Positions 10,840 to 21,194 of a DNA stretch of 64,000 nucleotides are shown piece by piece (within the stretch, counting starts at the first letter, position 1; every line of letters starts with the position of its first letter). This DNA is from Oscarella lobularis. Lineage: Eukaryota; Porifera; Homoscleromorpha; Homosclerophorida; Oscarellidae. The notes beneath the pieces are model-generated. The model was not told the origin of the DNA. It saw nothing but the letters and a program-made list of their open reading frames with translations, and searched no databases. Location: positions 3,399,733 to 3,463,732 of the forward strand of contig NC_089175.1 of the NCBI RefSeq assembly GCF_947507565.1, written 5' to 3'. The translations under genes were made by a program, and so were the position numbers.

Positions 10840-11150
10840 CGGCCAACGGCGTTTGTTTCTGTCTCTCAAGGCGTCGAGGCATCGAGCTACAAGCGCTCGC
10901 GGACGAGACTCCAGCTCTGCACGACGATATGAGTGAAGAAGAATTAAATGCGCTCTCGGTCTCAAAGAGCGAGGGGTAGACGAGCTCGCGCCGGCGGCCG
11001 CTGGCTCGAGAAGCAGACAGCAAGGAGGCAATAATTGATAAACTTATTAATTAAATAATTATTTATTTCATCGTTCTTTCTTTAGGGTCTGCGAGAGCTT
11101 CAGTGATCATAGAGGACGAGGTTGGAGCAGCAATAAGGCGGTTGGGGCTA
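10840..11150 (+). repeat. Partial duplicate of the Arg-rich fragment at 1000-1378
   Basis: Sequence from GTTTCTGTCTCTCAAGGCGTC to GGTTGGAGCAGCAATAAGGC matches 1002-1375, with an internal deletion of about 70 bp. The open frame in this copy (QALADETPALHDDMSEEEL...) stops at a TAG near 10976. Both copies carry indels, so neither is clearly intact. Confidence 0.75.
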
Positions 11151-11412
11151 ACAAGTACATGCAAGGGTTGCGCGATGGAACTTGAAACGCTCTGCGAAGT
11201 GTCGTATGATTAAAAAATCCTCGTCCATGTATGTCTACCCGAGTCGCTGATGACGCGGCGTATATGCCGCGCGTCATGATTCTCGACGTTGTTGAATGTA
11301 GTCGTCGAAAGGAAGGCGCACGGTGGGTAAACGCTAAAAGTTGCTTGTCACTTGTGCACTCGTCTGATGCGGACCCCAGGCAGAAACATGACACCATGAC
11401 AATGAGCATGCA
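11150..11412 (-). pseudogene. Family A fragment A2 (exon 1 and start of exon 3)
   Basis: On the minus strand a start-like ATG at about 11409 leads into the usual signal segment (CFCLGSASDEC), but the SSGPTVCLPLDDY block is disrupted (a 1-2 base change turns it into another frame). A short AGAGCGTTTCAAGT exon 3 start follows at about 11190 and the copy ends at the junction with the duplicated Arg-rich fragment. No linker exon and no exon 4 are present. Confidence 0.7.
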
Positions 11413-11419
11413 ATAAAGA

Positions 11420-12100
11420 CGTAGAGGTCATAGCAAAGAAGCCGAGAAAGACTGGAGAAAAGGAGGCTGTCAAAGCGATTATAGGAATCCTGTGCAAATA
11501 CATACAGTATGTGTATATAGCGAGAGAGATATACATATGGCTATAGAACAAGGCCTTGCAGCAAAAACATTGCTCAGATCTCCATCTAACTTCAGTAGTT
11601 CTTTCATTCGTTCACAGTGATGCTTCGAGAAATAAAAACTAACTCTGCATACTTTCCCCCGCTTTTCAAGGCTTCGTTCATTAGGAGATAATATGACTAT
11701 GACTGTGGAAACATACCAGAATATATTGACGCACTGGAGCATGAAACACTAAAAGCCCGCAATGCTCTTCGCGGTTCAAGACGTTGCAAAAAGAACGAGC
11801 TGTGCACCTACCATGCCGTCGTGATTTTGTTATACTTCACAGAATAAACAGAATAGGCCTCCGAGTGTAGCTAAAAGTCGCTCAAATAGCTAGAAAACGC
11901 GATCAGACAACATTCTCCGTAGGAATCTCCATATTACATATTCTGATTTCCCACTGAATGTGCAAATACGCATACGCGGATCATCTTTCTGGGTTCGACG
12001 CGTAGGGTTTCGACCAGATCGAGCGAGGTGACGTCTATTAGAAACGCACTGTGGCAGTATAAGCAACCTGGCATTGATGCGCTTGAATAGATATGCAAGG
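11420..12100. other. AT-rich intergenic stretch
   Basis: Contains short TATA-like and purine runs (TATATAGCGAGAGAGATATAC at about 11515) but no supported exon. The left arm of the large inverted repeat starts at about 12000. Confidence 0.4.
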
Positions 12101-12430
12101 GCAACAAAAGAAACGACCTCTTTCCGCCGTACGATATGTGCATTGTGAATACGAATCGATTACGAACCTTGCAAGCGGTTCTTCTTGATTGATACTGGTC
12201 CTACTACTTTTTGGTTTCATGATGTACTCACCTGCATGGGCTACATCCAAGCAAATCAAACAAAGTGACGTTTCAAAACGCCACTTTTTTTCCCCGAAAG
12301 AGGCCCTGATTTTTCCGAAAACTCTCTAAATCTAATCTGCACAATATGATTATATCGGCTGCTTAGACGAGGAAACTAGTTGTCTTGTTTGAAAAAGCCG
12401 TGAACCGAATCCCTGTAAGATATTTATATT
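12100..12430 (-). repeat. R3 repeat element, copy b
   Basis: A diverged copy of R3 (see 10300-10640). It keeps the AAAAAGTAGTAGGACC segment and the donor-like CAGGTGAGTACATC on the minus strand. Its inverted partner is at 43620-43905. Confidence 0.6.
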
Positions 12431-12581
12431 TTGAACACATACATGCTGACCTCCTGACTCGTTCCTACTCACTCACTCTACAGAGTTACATATTAGATAC
12501 CACAAAGAAATGACCATCACACTGAACAAAAAAAGGGTTCTGATACACGCCAGCAGAGTGAGCGGAATTGCATTGAAGCGT

Positions 12582-13551
12582 CTAGTTGCTCGAATATATG
12601 GCAAATTCGAACAGATGAAACTGATGCACATCGGTAGTACCAGCTCTGCACACTTTCACATGAAGACCTTGACTTGGCTTCAACTTTTCAGTAAATTCAG
12701 TTGTTACTGAAGTTGTACTAACGTAAATGACTACTGACGTAGAATTAGGATGAATTTCAAATCTAGCGTTCCAATTAGTAGTCGCTGAAGGGGGAGTAAC
12801 GCTGACCACACTGCCGCCGAATGTGCAAGCCCCAGCTGAAATAGTGCCTTCGTAAGAGTAAGCGACGGCACGATTCCACCAAAAACCAACGCAACTACTT
12901 TTGTCACAGATATAAAACGTCACGTACGGATCGCTGCCAGACGCTGGCCCAAAGAAGTAACCAAGTTGAAGCGAGTAGATATTATTATCATCTAAAACTC
13001 CTGCTTCAATCAATTCGACCTTTGACAGAGAAACGCCCCGAAGCCCTGTTTAGCTGACGTATATTACTTCAAACAACAGGGCGTAACCAACAGATCCGGG
13101 TCCACTGAATTCGATCGTTTGTGCGGACACCGAAGTCGGTGTCTCCGCAAACGTAGCGTGAGTGTGGAGCCAAGAAGGAGACATGTAACGATACAGGAGC
13201 AGAGCGCTACTTGAAACGCTCTATGACGGCGTGTTATTACAGGTGCAAGGAAGTCAATGACGTACCTGACTCGGAGTTGATGACACTGGGGGTGCACCTG
13301 TCTGCCAAGCGACAGTGAAATAAACATACGGTCGGATTATAGAGAAACAAAACGCGATCCTAACTTACTGCGTCTCCGTCACCGGCTAAGTTTCGGAGTT
13401 GAATGTAGTCGTCGAATGGGATACACACAGTTGGCCCCGATGACGGTACAAGTAGTAAAGTGGAATTTGTGCACTCGTCTGATGTAGAGCCCAGCCAGAA
13501 ACTTGAAGCAACGATCAGTAGCAACAGGAACGTGGAGCGCGCGGGGATCAT
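12582..13551 (-). CDS. Family A secreted protein A3, intact, four exons
   Basis: Exons on the minus strand: 13551-13369 (61 codons), 13301-13266 (12 codons, TGAPPVSSTPSQ), 13220-13068 (51 codons) and 13019-12582 (145 codons plus stop). Every boundary is GT-AG and phase 0, giving about 269 aa. Exon 1 has a signal peptide (MIPARSTFLLLLIVASSF) followed by SDEC and SSGPTVCIPFDDY. Exon 3 contains MSPSWLHTHATFAETPTSVSAQ-type sequence. Exon 4 has VELIEAGVL, paired Cys in ICDKSSC, LEIHPNST-like FEIHPNSTS and KLKPSQGLHVKVCR. A TATA-like TATTTATAAG lies about 165 bp upstream, near 13715. I infer an extracellular, disulfide-bonded, glycosylated beta-rich protein. Its right-arm twin is 42448-43431. The family is unknown to me; a lectin-like role is possible but unsupported. 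Confidence 0.85.
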
Positions 13552-13846
13552 TGTTCAAGGACGGAACGTGTCAAAGAAGTAGGAGGAGAAAAAAGAAGTT
13601 CAGCACAGGAAGCAAAGCCACAGAGTTCTGAGGATATTAGAGCACTGGTCCCCGGAATTAGATGAATAGGCAGGTGGACACGCGATCGATGCCCAGGGTT
13701 TCATCCACATCTTATAAATATTAAATACCTTTGCATTCGTAGATGCAATCCGAAATGATATCCCAGTGATTTTGCCCACGAGAGACGAGACAAATCTCAA
13801 AAGTGGGAATGTTCCAACAAAGAACGGAGGTCATTTTTGTTTAAAC

Positions 13847-14342
13847 CAGTGGCGTAGGAACCGGGGGGGCTGGGGGGGCTGCAGCCCCCCCTGAATTTTT
13901 TGATCGAAATTTATTAAGCCTTTGATATAATGGTTAGAGCGTACCTAACACTACTCGTCGCTAGCGCCAGACCTGAAAAAATATTATTTCTCTTTCCTTT
14001 GTCGAATAAAGACGTTTTTCGGAAATACTATGACTCCGGAACGTCTCAATAACGTATTCTATCAGTACATTTAGCCGGAGAGAACAGACAATCCAGTACA
14101 AAATACTCCTGCTGCACAATTTGCTGCAGCAAATATAGTAGGAGATCGAAATATTTTAGAAAGTATGAGTGTTTAGATTTTGTATCAATAGCGAAATATT
14201 CCGATATCCAGTTATTTAGCTAAGCTGTCTAAAATACCGAAAATCAACCTCCAAATGCACTATGTGGGCGTGGTCTTAAAAAATTTTTCGCGCGCTACGC
14301 GCGCGCAGCCCCCCCTCTCCAAAATACCTTCCTACGCTAGTG
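13847..14342. mobile_element. hAT-like MITE, 496 bp, absent from the other arm
   Basis: Terminal inverted repeats CAGTGGCGTAGGAA and TTCCTACGCTAGTG (two mismatches) resemble hAT ends. The flanks are TAAAC at 13842-13846 and 14343-14347. The inverted-repeat partner at about 42165-42180 has a single uninterrupted GTTTAAACATTCG, so this is an insertion with a 5-bp target duplication. G/C runs next to both ends form extra subterminal complementarity. No transposase is encoded. Confidence 0.85.
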
Positions 14343-14476
14343 TAAACATTCGCCAGTCTCAAATGAGCCTTAGTCTAGCTCTATGGCTGCAGGTGTTTTG
14401 ACTGTCTTTCACCAGGATGCGCGGCGTTGCATGCGCGGAGTTCGACGGCGGAGCGAGTGCCATTGAATTGAGGTAT

Positions 14477-14785
14477 CTAGTCGTTCAAATGTATGGCCCA
14501 TTCAATCAGATGAAACTGATGCACACTGGAAACGTGTTGTCTGCACGCTTTTACGTAAAGACCTTGGCTTGGCTTCAATTTTCGATTGTACTCAACGGCG
14601 AGTGATTTTGTACCAACGTACACTATTCCAGACGTAGAATTAGGATGAATTTCAAATCGAGCGTTCCAGTTAGAGTAAGTCTCTTGAGGGGAATAATTAG
14701 TGGAATAACGGGAGTCGTACTGTCGAACGTAGTCGTCAAGTGGAAGACACACCGTGGGTCCCCATGACGGTACAAGTAAAGCCAC
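14477..14785 (-). pseudogene. Family A copy A4 collapsed to one exon-1/exon-4 fusion frame
   Basis: On the minus strand the frame runs from a GTG-like position in exon 1 (LLVPSWGPTVCLPLDDYV) directly into the middle of exon 4 (YSTNYSPQET..NWNARFEIHPNSTSG) and on to LKPSQGLYVKACR and the stop at 14477. The end of exon 1, exons 2-3 and half of exon 4 are deleted, and the signal peptide is missing, yet the join is in frame. The right-arm twin (40516-41874) still has all exons, so the deletion happened in this arm. Confidence 0.8.
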
Positions 14786-14789
14786 AGCG

Positions 14790-15300
14790 ATGAGGGATAT
14801 TAAGCGTACGCGCTTGGCTTCCTCTGCGCATGGTATATGGCAAAAAGAAACAACGTGCGGAAGTCATTTTGTTTAGACTGGCAGGTTCTCGAGACAGATT
14901 CATTACGTAAACTACACAAGACTCTCGCAGTGTCTGGCGCCGATGAACCTCTATAGCTCCATCGTTTTTGCTGCCTCTTTTGTCTTTATTTTTATCTCCC
15001 ACAGATGCTGCGTGCGGAGTCGCGGTGGACCCACCGATTCACGGAGACATGCAGTTTCTTTCGCCCAACTAGGCTCAACTCAACCCTTTCTCTTTATGCA
15101 AGCACTAGCAAGTCCCACGCAGTGAAAAGTCAGGAACGAATGACTGCATGACACAAAACCGAAAGGGAGTCAGATGCAGAAACTCGTGCAGACAGAAAGC
15201 CCAGAATGAGCAAAGTAAAAAAACTGGATACTTGACAGATGCTAAGGCTAGTTAGGTCAGGCTAAAAGAACAAGCGCAAGAAACGATTAGTGATATAGCG
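14790..15300. other. Head-to-head interval between A4 and B6 remnants
   Basis: Corresponds to 39950-40510 in the other arm. It contains short open frames but no recognised exon; it probably held the divergent promoters of the A4/B6 pair. Confidence 0.45.
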
Positions 15301-15319
15301 ACCTCGCGTAACCGACCCA

Positions 15320-15745
15320 ATTTTAGAGAAAACTCAGATTTGTCTTGCACTAAGGACAGTAGGCACAAGACCGCATGCCTTTTAATTCAGCCGGAGAGAC
15401 GCGGACGCTAGCGAGGCCGTTGACGTCGACGCCGGCGCTACCATGCAGCGGAAAAGAATCTGCAGCGCATAGGCTACTCGATTAACTACAGAGGAAACGT
15501 CTACAATATTTCCCCGCGACCAAAAAGAACGCCGAGCCGTGGAGTGCGTATACACCCCCGCGACCTTTTCTTTCTCTTCGAAGCGTCAGAAACGAGTTAC
15601 GACACGACGGACGATTTCAACGACGACTATCCTGATAGGGGACCAAACATCCTTGATGCATGGTTCAAGTGACAAACCAACGTTCATGCTCTGATTCAGT
15701 GAAAGGGCTTCTGAAAACCTGCAATGTCGTTAATGACGTGATGTC
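15320..15745 (+). pseudogene. Family B pseudogene B6
   Basis: The order of family B motifs can be followed: TTGCACTAAGGAC (CTKD), GTAGGCACAAGACC (VGTRP), an RRRDAD-like region, AACTACAGAGGAAACGTCTAC (Y-RGNVY), AAGAACGCCGAGCCGTGGAGTGC (KNAEPWSA) and TTCAACGACGACTATCCTG (FNDDYP), closest to B1. Frameshifts and stops interrupt the frame, and the NCQTYVNAL block is damaged (about 15655-15700). It diverges head-to-head from A4. Its inverted twin is at 39500-39930. Confidence 0.85.
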
Positions 15746-15944
15746 AGTTCGAAACCTCGTGCGAACGCTCTTCTTCCCGACTTTTTGTGCGTCTGCTGCG
15801 TGCAATGTACAGCAGAAAGGATCGCTGCACTCGTCGTGGTATTCGATCGCTGATTCGCAGATAATCGGTGTGCTGCCTCCGAGACCAGCCCGGCGCGAGT
15901 GAAGTGAACCAGAATGTGTCAAGGAATGGTAGCTACGGGTCGCC

Positions 15945-16290
15945 ATGGCTCGGTGGCGCGAAAGGAACGACCTCTTTTCGACGCACGGTCAGTGCCGTGT
16001 GAAAAGGAGACGATTTCGAACTTCGCAAAAGGTTCTGCTCCATCTATATCAGTCCTACTACTTTTTAGTTCAATGAGGTACTCATCTGAGCTACATCGGA
16101 GCCAGTCGAATGAAGTGACGCTTCGAAATGTTACGTTTTCCTCAAAGGGGCCCCCGATTTTCCAAAAACCTTTAGAACCTGACCTGCACGATACGATTAA
16201 CGCGCTGAGACGGTTGTTCGAACGAAGAAACTCTTTGTCCCTCAAGAAAGACACAAAATATTATCACGTGATGTCAACAACCGACGGGGT
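15945..16290 (-). repeat. R3 repeat element, copy c
   Basis: Closely related to copies a and d. Here the donor-like motif reads CTCAGATGAGTAC on the minus strand, so the GT of the putative splice donor is lost. CACGTGAT and the TTCGAAATCGTCTCC block are intact. Inverted partner at 38965-39300. Confidence 0.65.
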
Positions 16291-16299
16291 CCCGTACAC

Positions 16300-16695
16300 G
16301 TACCAATTTTGCGAGGCAATGGTCAGAACGGACTGTTTTGCTGAAGTTGTTGCTACGAGACGTCGAGGGACTAGATAACATTTCTTTCACTTTCCTAGGC
16401 TCACCAGAGATAAAAGAGAGACGTCTCTGTGGCTAAGTCCGTGAGAGCAAACCAAGCCCAGCTCACGCAGCATGAACGACGTGGTTGCTAAGAAAGACGT
16501 CTCTGTATCAACCAAAGGAAAAACAGAAACGAGTTGGATCAGCAAGGACGTCCAAACATCAAATGCGTGATAAACATAATTATTGTTTGCAAGCGCTTTT
16601 ATATCATGATGTTTCTAGGCTAGCGTAACTGCTATTGGACTGTCACTGACGCTGTTCAGAACGTGCATGTCCGTTTATTTCTAAACTAGAAATCA
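16300..16695. other. Intergenic, nothing coding
   Basis: Shared with the other arm (38595-38960, inverted). Contains two short ACGTCTCTG-type direct repeats; no exon or RNA gene recognised. Confidence 0.4.
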
Positions 16696-16900
16696 TGATC
16701 TCAAGGTTCGATCTGCCCACCGTGGGTCGGCATGGGTCGGCCCCGACCCTCACTCCCCTATCGCCGACCCATACTACTTAAATGTTACGAAAGTCCGTAG
16801 CTTGCAATAATTACAGTCGGATACATCGTCCAAAACAAATTTAAAAAACGGTCCAAGGCAATTTCAATAACTTTGCTGTGACTATTGTCTTCAATTCGTT

Positions 16901-17670
16901 ACGCGCGAGCGGCGCTTGCGGTTCAGGCGCATGGAACGCCGTTCGCGCATAAAGAGTAGCGGCGGGAACGCCTACTTTTGGGGTGCAAGTGTCTCCCTCG
17001 TTGCGCGCGAGCGGAGCTTGCGGTTCAGGCGCATGGAACGCCGTTCGCGCATAAAGAGTAGCGGCGGGAACGCCTACTTTTGGGGTGCAAGTGTCTCCCT
17101 CGTTGCGCGCGAGCGGCGCTTGCGGTTCAGGCGCATGGAACGCCACTCGCGCATAAAGAGTAGCGGCGGGAACGCCTACTTTTGGGGTGCAAGTGTCTCC
17201 CTCGTTGCGCGCGAGCGGCGCTTGCGGTTCAGGCGCATGGAACGCCACTCGCGCATAAAGAGTAGCGGCGGGAACGCCTACTTTTGGGGTGCAAGTGTCT
17301 CTCTCGTTGCGCGCGAGCGGCGCTGGCGGTTCAGGCGCATGGAATTAACGCCACTCGCGCATAAAGAGTAGCGGCGGGAACGCCTACTTTTGGGGTGCAA
17401 GTGTCTCCCTCGTTGCGCGCGAGCGGCGCTTGCGGTTCAGGCGCATGGAACGCCACTCGCGCATAAAGAGTAGCGGCGGGAACGCCTACTTTTGGGGTGC
17501 AAGTGTCTCTCTCGTTGCGCGCGAGCGGCGCTTGCGGTTCAGGCGCATGGAACGCCGCTCGCGCATAAAGAGTAGCGGCGGGAACGCCTACTTTTGGGGT
17601 GCAAGTGTCTCTCGTTGCGCGCGAGCGGCGCTGGCGGTTCAGGCGCATGGAACGCCACTCGCGCAAAAAA
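16901..17670. repeat. Minisatellite, ~7.5 copies of a 102-bp unit
   Basis: Each unit contains GTTGCGCGCGAGCGG, GGTTCAGGCGCATGGAACGCC, GCGCATAAAGAGTAGCGG and TTTTGGGGTGCAAGTGTCTC. Unit starts are at 16901, 17003, 17105, 17207 and so on, with a 4-bp TTAA insertion near 17345. Units differ by only a few bases. It lies in a ~1.05-kb block (about 16695-17745) that is absent from the inverted arm at about 38500-38540. Because 102 is a multiple of three, both strands stay open; these frames are not genes. Confidence 0.95.
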
Positions 17671-17795
17671 GTACTGTGTAATGTTTTGAAATTGTATTAT
17701 GTCTATCCTTTTCCCACACTGAAAAAATTCTCGGCAGAGCCCTGTGAACTTCCGGCTTGCTCGTTGCAAACAAACGAAGGATACGACATCAGATT

Positions 17796-18594
17796 TTAGT
17801 CGTTCAAATGCACACCTAGTTCAAACAGATGAAACTGAAACACATCGGTAGGGTCTCCTCCTCGGCACACTTTTACATGAAGACCTTGACTGGGCCTTAA
17901 TTTTTCATTGTATTCAAACGTCAGTGAATATGTGCCAACGTATGCAATTCCAGACGTAGAATTAGGATGAATTTCAAGGCGAATATTCCAATTAGTAGTG
18001 CCGACTATCGAAGATTCGCCGCGATATTCGCTGTACGTGCAAACGCTCGCTAAATTAGCGCCGCCGTAAACATAGACACGGGAACGACGCAATTGGAAGC
18101 CAGCGCAGTAACTTCTATCGCAGAATTGAAGAGTCGCATACGGATCGTCGCTAGACGCCGCCCCAAAGAAATAGCCAAGCTGAAGCGTGTAGGCTTTATT
18201 ATCGCTGAGAACTCCAGCTTCAATCAATTTGACCTTTGACAGAGAAATATCTAGCGCGTACCAAGCCGGCGTATAAGTTACAGCTTACAGTAAATAACAC
18301 GCCGAAATTGCGGTGTCCAGCGCCACTGAATTCGATTGTTTGTGCGGACACCGAAGTTGGTGTCTCGCTAAAATTCGCGTGACGTTGGAGCCACAGCGGT
18401 GACATGTAACGGTATAACAGTAGCGCGTGACTTGAAATGCTCTATGACGGCGGCGTGTCATTTAGAAAACGAGTGGAAGGCACATAGTGGGCCCCGATGA
18501 CGGTACAAGTACACGTACGCACGCACTCATCTGATGCCGATCGTAGCCATAAAACAACGACCAGTAGCAACTTTAACGTACAACAGAAAGGCAT
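17796..18594 (-). pseudogene. Family A copy A5, exon 1 truncated and exon 2 deleted
   Basis: Exon 4 (18233-17796) is complete: VKLIEAGVLSDNKAY, CDRSYC, LEIHPNSTSGIAYVGTYS, LRPSQGLHVKVCR. Exon 3 (18441-18289) is also complete with a GTAAGC donor. Upstream, a deletion near 18470 fuses the middle of exon 1 to intron 2, removing the LDDY block, the exon 1 donor and exon 2; a second small deletion after SDEC (about 18515) shifts the frame. The ATG at 18594 and signal peptide remain. The twin A5' (37437-38463) shows what was lost. Confidence 0.85.
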
Positions 18595-18883
18595 TGCTCG
18601 CATAAGCCAAACTCGCCGTTTCTTTGTCGGTGGCTATACGCCTAGCCACTGTGTGGTCGAATGCGTGAAAGATAACCGGAAATAGGCAGCTTATTGATCG
18701 GTAAACTTGACGGATACCAGGATTTTACAGAATGAAGAAGATGCGGACAAGGTGAGAAAGGCATGCGGAAATACTTGAATACAATGACTTGGCCATGCAA
18801 TCGGACACCGCCAGAATTTTTTAGAAACAAACTAACAAAGGCTATACGTTATCAGGTAGGTAGCATTGCATTAATTAAGGCGT

Positions 18884-19871
18884 TCAGTCGTTCAAATGCA
18901 AAGCCAGTTCAAATAGATGAAATTTAAAGACTTCGTAAGTGTCATGTCTGCAAACTTTGAAATGAAGACCTTGACTCGGCTTTAACTTTTTATCGTACTC
19001 ATCTGTCCCTGAATACGTGCCAACAAACGTAATTCCTGACGTTGAATTAGGATGAATTTCAATACGAATGTTCCAATTAGTCGACGACGTCTGAGGGCCA
19101 AAGGTACGATATGTCTCGATGGCACATTCGCTCGCTAAATTAGTTCCGCTCGTGGCTGCGACGCCGTCTGGATCCCAGTACTCAAATCCAACGCAATAAC
19201 TGCTGTCGCAGATTTGTAGCTTGGGATCACTGTCGCCACCCGTTGGCGTGAAAAGAAAGCCAATTTGAATTGAGTAGGACTTATCGTCGTCTAGAACTCC
19301 AGCTTCAATCAGTTGGACCTTGGTCAAATATCTCCTGGCCTGTCTATCTTAAGTAAACTAGCTTACTTTAAACAGCACACTGCCAGTCAATGACCCGGCG
19401 CTAAACTCGATTGCTTGTGCGGACACAGACGATGGCGTTTCCGTAAAACTAGCATGATCTTGGAGCCACAAAGGAGACATGTAGCGGTACAACAGGAGGT
19501 GATTTGAAACGCTCTGTATCATTTAAAAAGAGAACAGAAGCGATGTTAATTAATGTTCCAGTTACATCATAATACATTAATGAAATGGATGCTTGCGGGA
19601 TGACGCCTATACATGCCGACTTGCAAAACGGTCATACAAGCGGAGGCGGAACAATCGTACAAGACACACTAACCGTTTCTCTGTTGCTGGCTACGTCTGT
19701 CGTAGCTCGGAGTTGATTGTAGTCGTCAAGGGAAAGACACACTGTGGGGCCCGATGAGGGTACCAGTAAAACAGATGAACGGTCATTCGCGCACGAGTCA
19801 TCTGATGCAGCAGACTCAAGCGAGATAGCAACGACGATTAGCAGTTGAAAAGTATAACGCACAGACACCAT
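18884..19871 (-). CDS. Family A secreted protein A6, intact, three exons (no linker exon)
   Basis: Exons on the minus strand: 19871-19674 (66 codons; signal peptide MVSVRYTFQLLIVVAI, then SDDSC and SSGPTVCLSLDDYNQL), 19513-19367 (49 codons; MSPLWLQDHASFTETPSSVSAQ) and 19318-18884 (144 codons plus stop; VQLIEAGVLDDDKSY, ICDSSYC, LEIHPNST as IEIHPNSTSG, KLKPSQGLHFKVCR). The donor of exon 1 is GTTAGT. No linker exon is detectable in the 160-bp intron; because all exons are phase 0 the frame is kept. The product is about 259 aa. It starts 548 bp from, and divergent to, family B gene B1. The inverted twin A6' (32240-33241) is a pseudogene, so this arm holds the functional-looking copy. Confidence 0.85.
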
Positions 19872-20418
19872 CGTTTCAGTAAAAGAAAGGGAGGGCCCAA
19901 CTGAACCGAAGCCACAGTGATCAGGAACTTAGAAACCTGAAGGTCCCGGTATTTACGTAGTAGTAGCTGCTGCTGTGCCAAGTATTATTTCCTAGAACTA
20001 AGCAACTAACTGATTAGTAAAAGCAAACGCACAATAGAGAGATGCCATTGGCTAACTGGAAGACAGGCAATAGACAGAAGAAACAAAATGACGACGTGAA
20101 AAATAAAAAAAAGGCTAGGCTCCGCAGGCCAAGGCGTCAATAATCACACACGGAGAAATTGATCGTATGTCTCCGCTAGCTCAATCTTGCGCCGTCAAGC
20201 CCGTCAACCCGCCGTCAGGACCCTACCGTATACGAAAAACCAGAAGAGCCGTTATTAGGCTTTTATATGGGTTGGCGTGACGTGTTTTTCGCGTTTCCAA
20301 AACACGGCAGAAACGAGATTGATTAGTCAGAAAACGGAACGGCAAGAAGAGCGGCTCCATTAAAGTGGCCTGCTGTAGACAAACGAGATTCAATACCTAG
20401 ACTTCCTCGCAAGAACCA
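19872..20418. promoter_or_regulatory. Divergent A6/B1 intergenic promoter region
   Basis: 548 bp separate the start codons of A6 (minus) and B1 (plus). A TATA-like CTTTTATATGG at about 20260 would serve B1. The A6-proximal 250 bp are conserved in the other arm (31975-32239), but the B1-proximal part is not, because the B gene there is replaced by a tandem repeat. Confidence 0.5.
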
Positions 20419-21012
20419 ATGAACCTCTCCATCGTCTTCGTTGTTGCAATCATCTTCGTTTTCTTTTTCTCCCACCGAAGTTTCGGGATGGTGGTGGGGT
20501 CGGCGTCGTCGACGTAACGCCAAGACCACAGTGTCTATCCCATTTCTAATCGATTTTTTAGAAAACTCAGGCCCACCTTGCACTAAGGACAAGTATACGT
20601 GGACAGTAGGCACAAGACCGCTCGCCTTTTCGGAGTCACGCCGCCGGAGAGACGCGGACGATAGCGACAACGCCGCTGACGTCGACGTCGACGCAACCAG
20701 CGGAAAGGATCGACAGAAGCGATTTTGCAGCGTAGGCTACGGCATTAAACGCGCGGCAATTGGCTACAGAGGCAACGTCTACGATTTCACCACGACCAGC
20801 GTGCCGAGAAAGAACGCCGAGCCGTGGAGTGCGTACGCGCCGGCCTCTTCTTTTCTCGTCGAAGCGTCGGGAACGAGTTACTGCACGACGAACGAAGTGG
20901 ACGATTTCAACGATAACTATCCTGATATAGGGACTACAATCCTTGCTGGTTCAACTGCCAAACCTACGTTCATGCTCTGAAAGGGTTTCTGAAAACTTGC
21001 AAGTGTCGTTGA
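20419..21012 (+). pseudogene. Family B secreted proprotein B1, C-terminal frameshift
   Basis: ATG at 20419 opens a signal peptide (MNLSIVFVVAIIFVFFF). The main open stretch then gives CTKDKYTWTVGTRPL, an acidic propeptide (DADDSDNAADVDVDA), the furin-type site RQKR, the mature start FCSVGYGIKRAAI, RGNVYDFTTTSVPRKNAEPWSAY and GTSYCTTNEVDDFNDNYPD. A one-base shift near 20935 takes the frame away from the final CWFNCQTYVHALKGFLK-like segment, which persists in the next frame to a stop at 21010. The position of the conserved His in H.AI.Y is occupied by Arg (IKRAAI). The intron joining the signal peptide to the rest cannot be placed unambiguously (TTTTTTAG acceptor at about 20570). Loss of both putative catalytic residues argues for a pseudogene. 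Confidence 0.75.
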
Positions 21013-21194
21013 TGACGTGCCGTGAGCTCGAAATCGTGCCGACGTTGACTTTCTTTGTGTCTGCTGCATGCAATTTACGTAGAAAGGATTGCTATAGCTG
21101 CGCTGTTGTTGCTTGCTGATTCGCAGTGATCGTTAGCTACCTCTGAGTCCAGCGCAAGTGAGTATCGATCAAGGGCTGATATAGCTGGGAACGG

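Larger units (their letters stand above)
12000..20130 (+). repeat. Left arm of a large imperfect inverted repeat
   Basis: The reverse complement of this region is found, in the same gene order, at 31930-44030: A3/A3', A4/A4', B6/B6', A5/A5', A6/A6' and the R3 copies match pairwise. Identity is high (long stretches with only scattered differences) but arm-specific insertions and deletions are numerous: this arm alone carries the hAT-like MITE (13847-14342) and the 102-bp minisatellite block (about 16695-17745), while the other arm alone carries a 3.9-kb element and a 387-bp MITE. Confidence 0.9.

Noticed and set aside
16841-17666. Long open frames on both strands with 34-aa repeats (FRRMERHSRIKSSGG..., FHAPEPQAPLARNE...)
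   Set aside because: They result from a 102-bp tandem repeat whose period is a multiple of three. There is no signal peptide, splice context or family similarity, and both strands are equally open.
16901-17670. Regularly spaced repeats that might suggest a CRISPR array
   Set aside because: Units are contiguous without unique spacers, and the genome is clearly eukaryotic.
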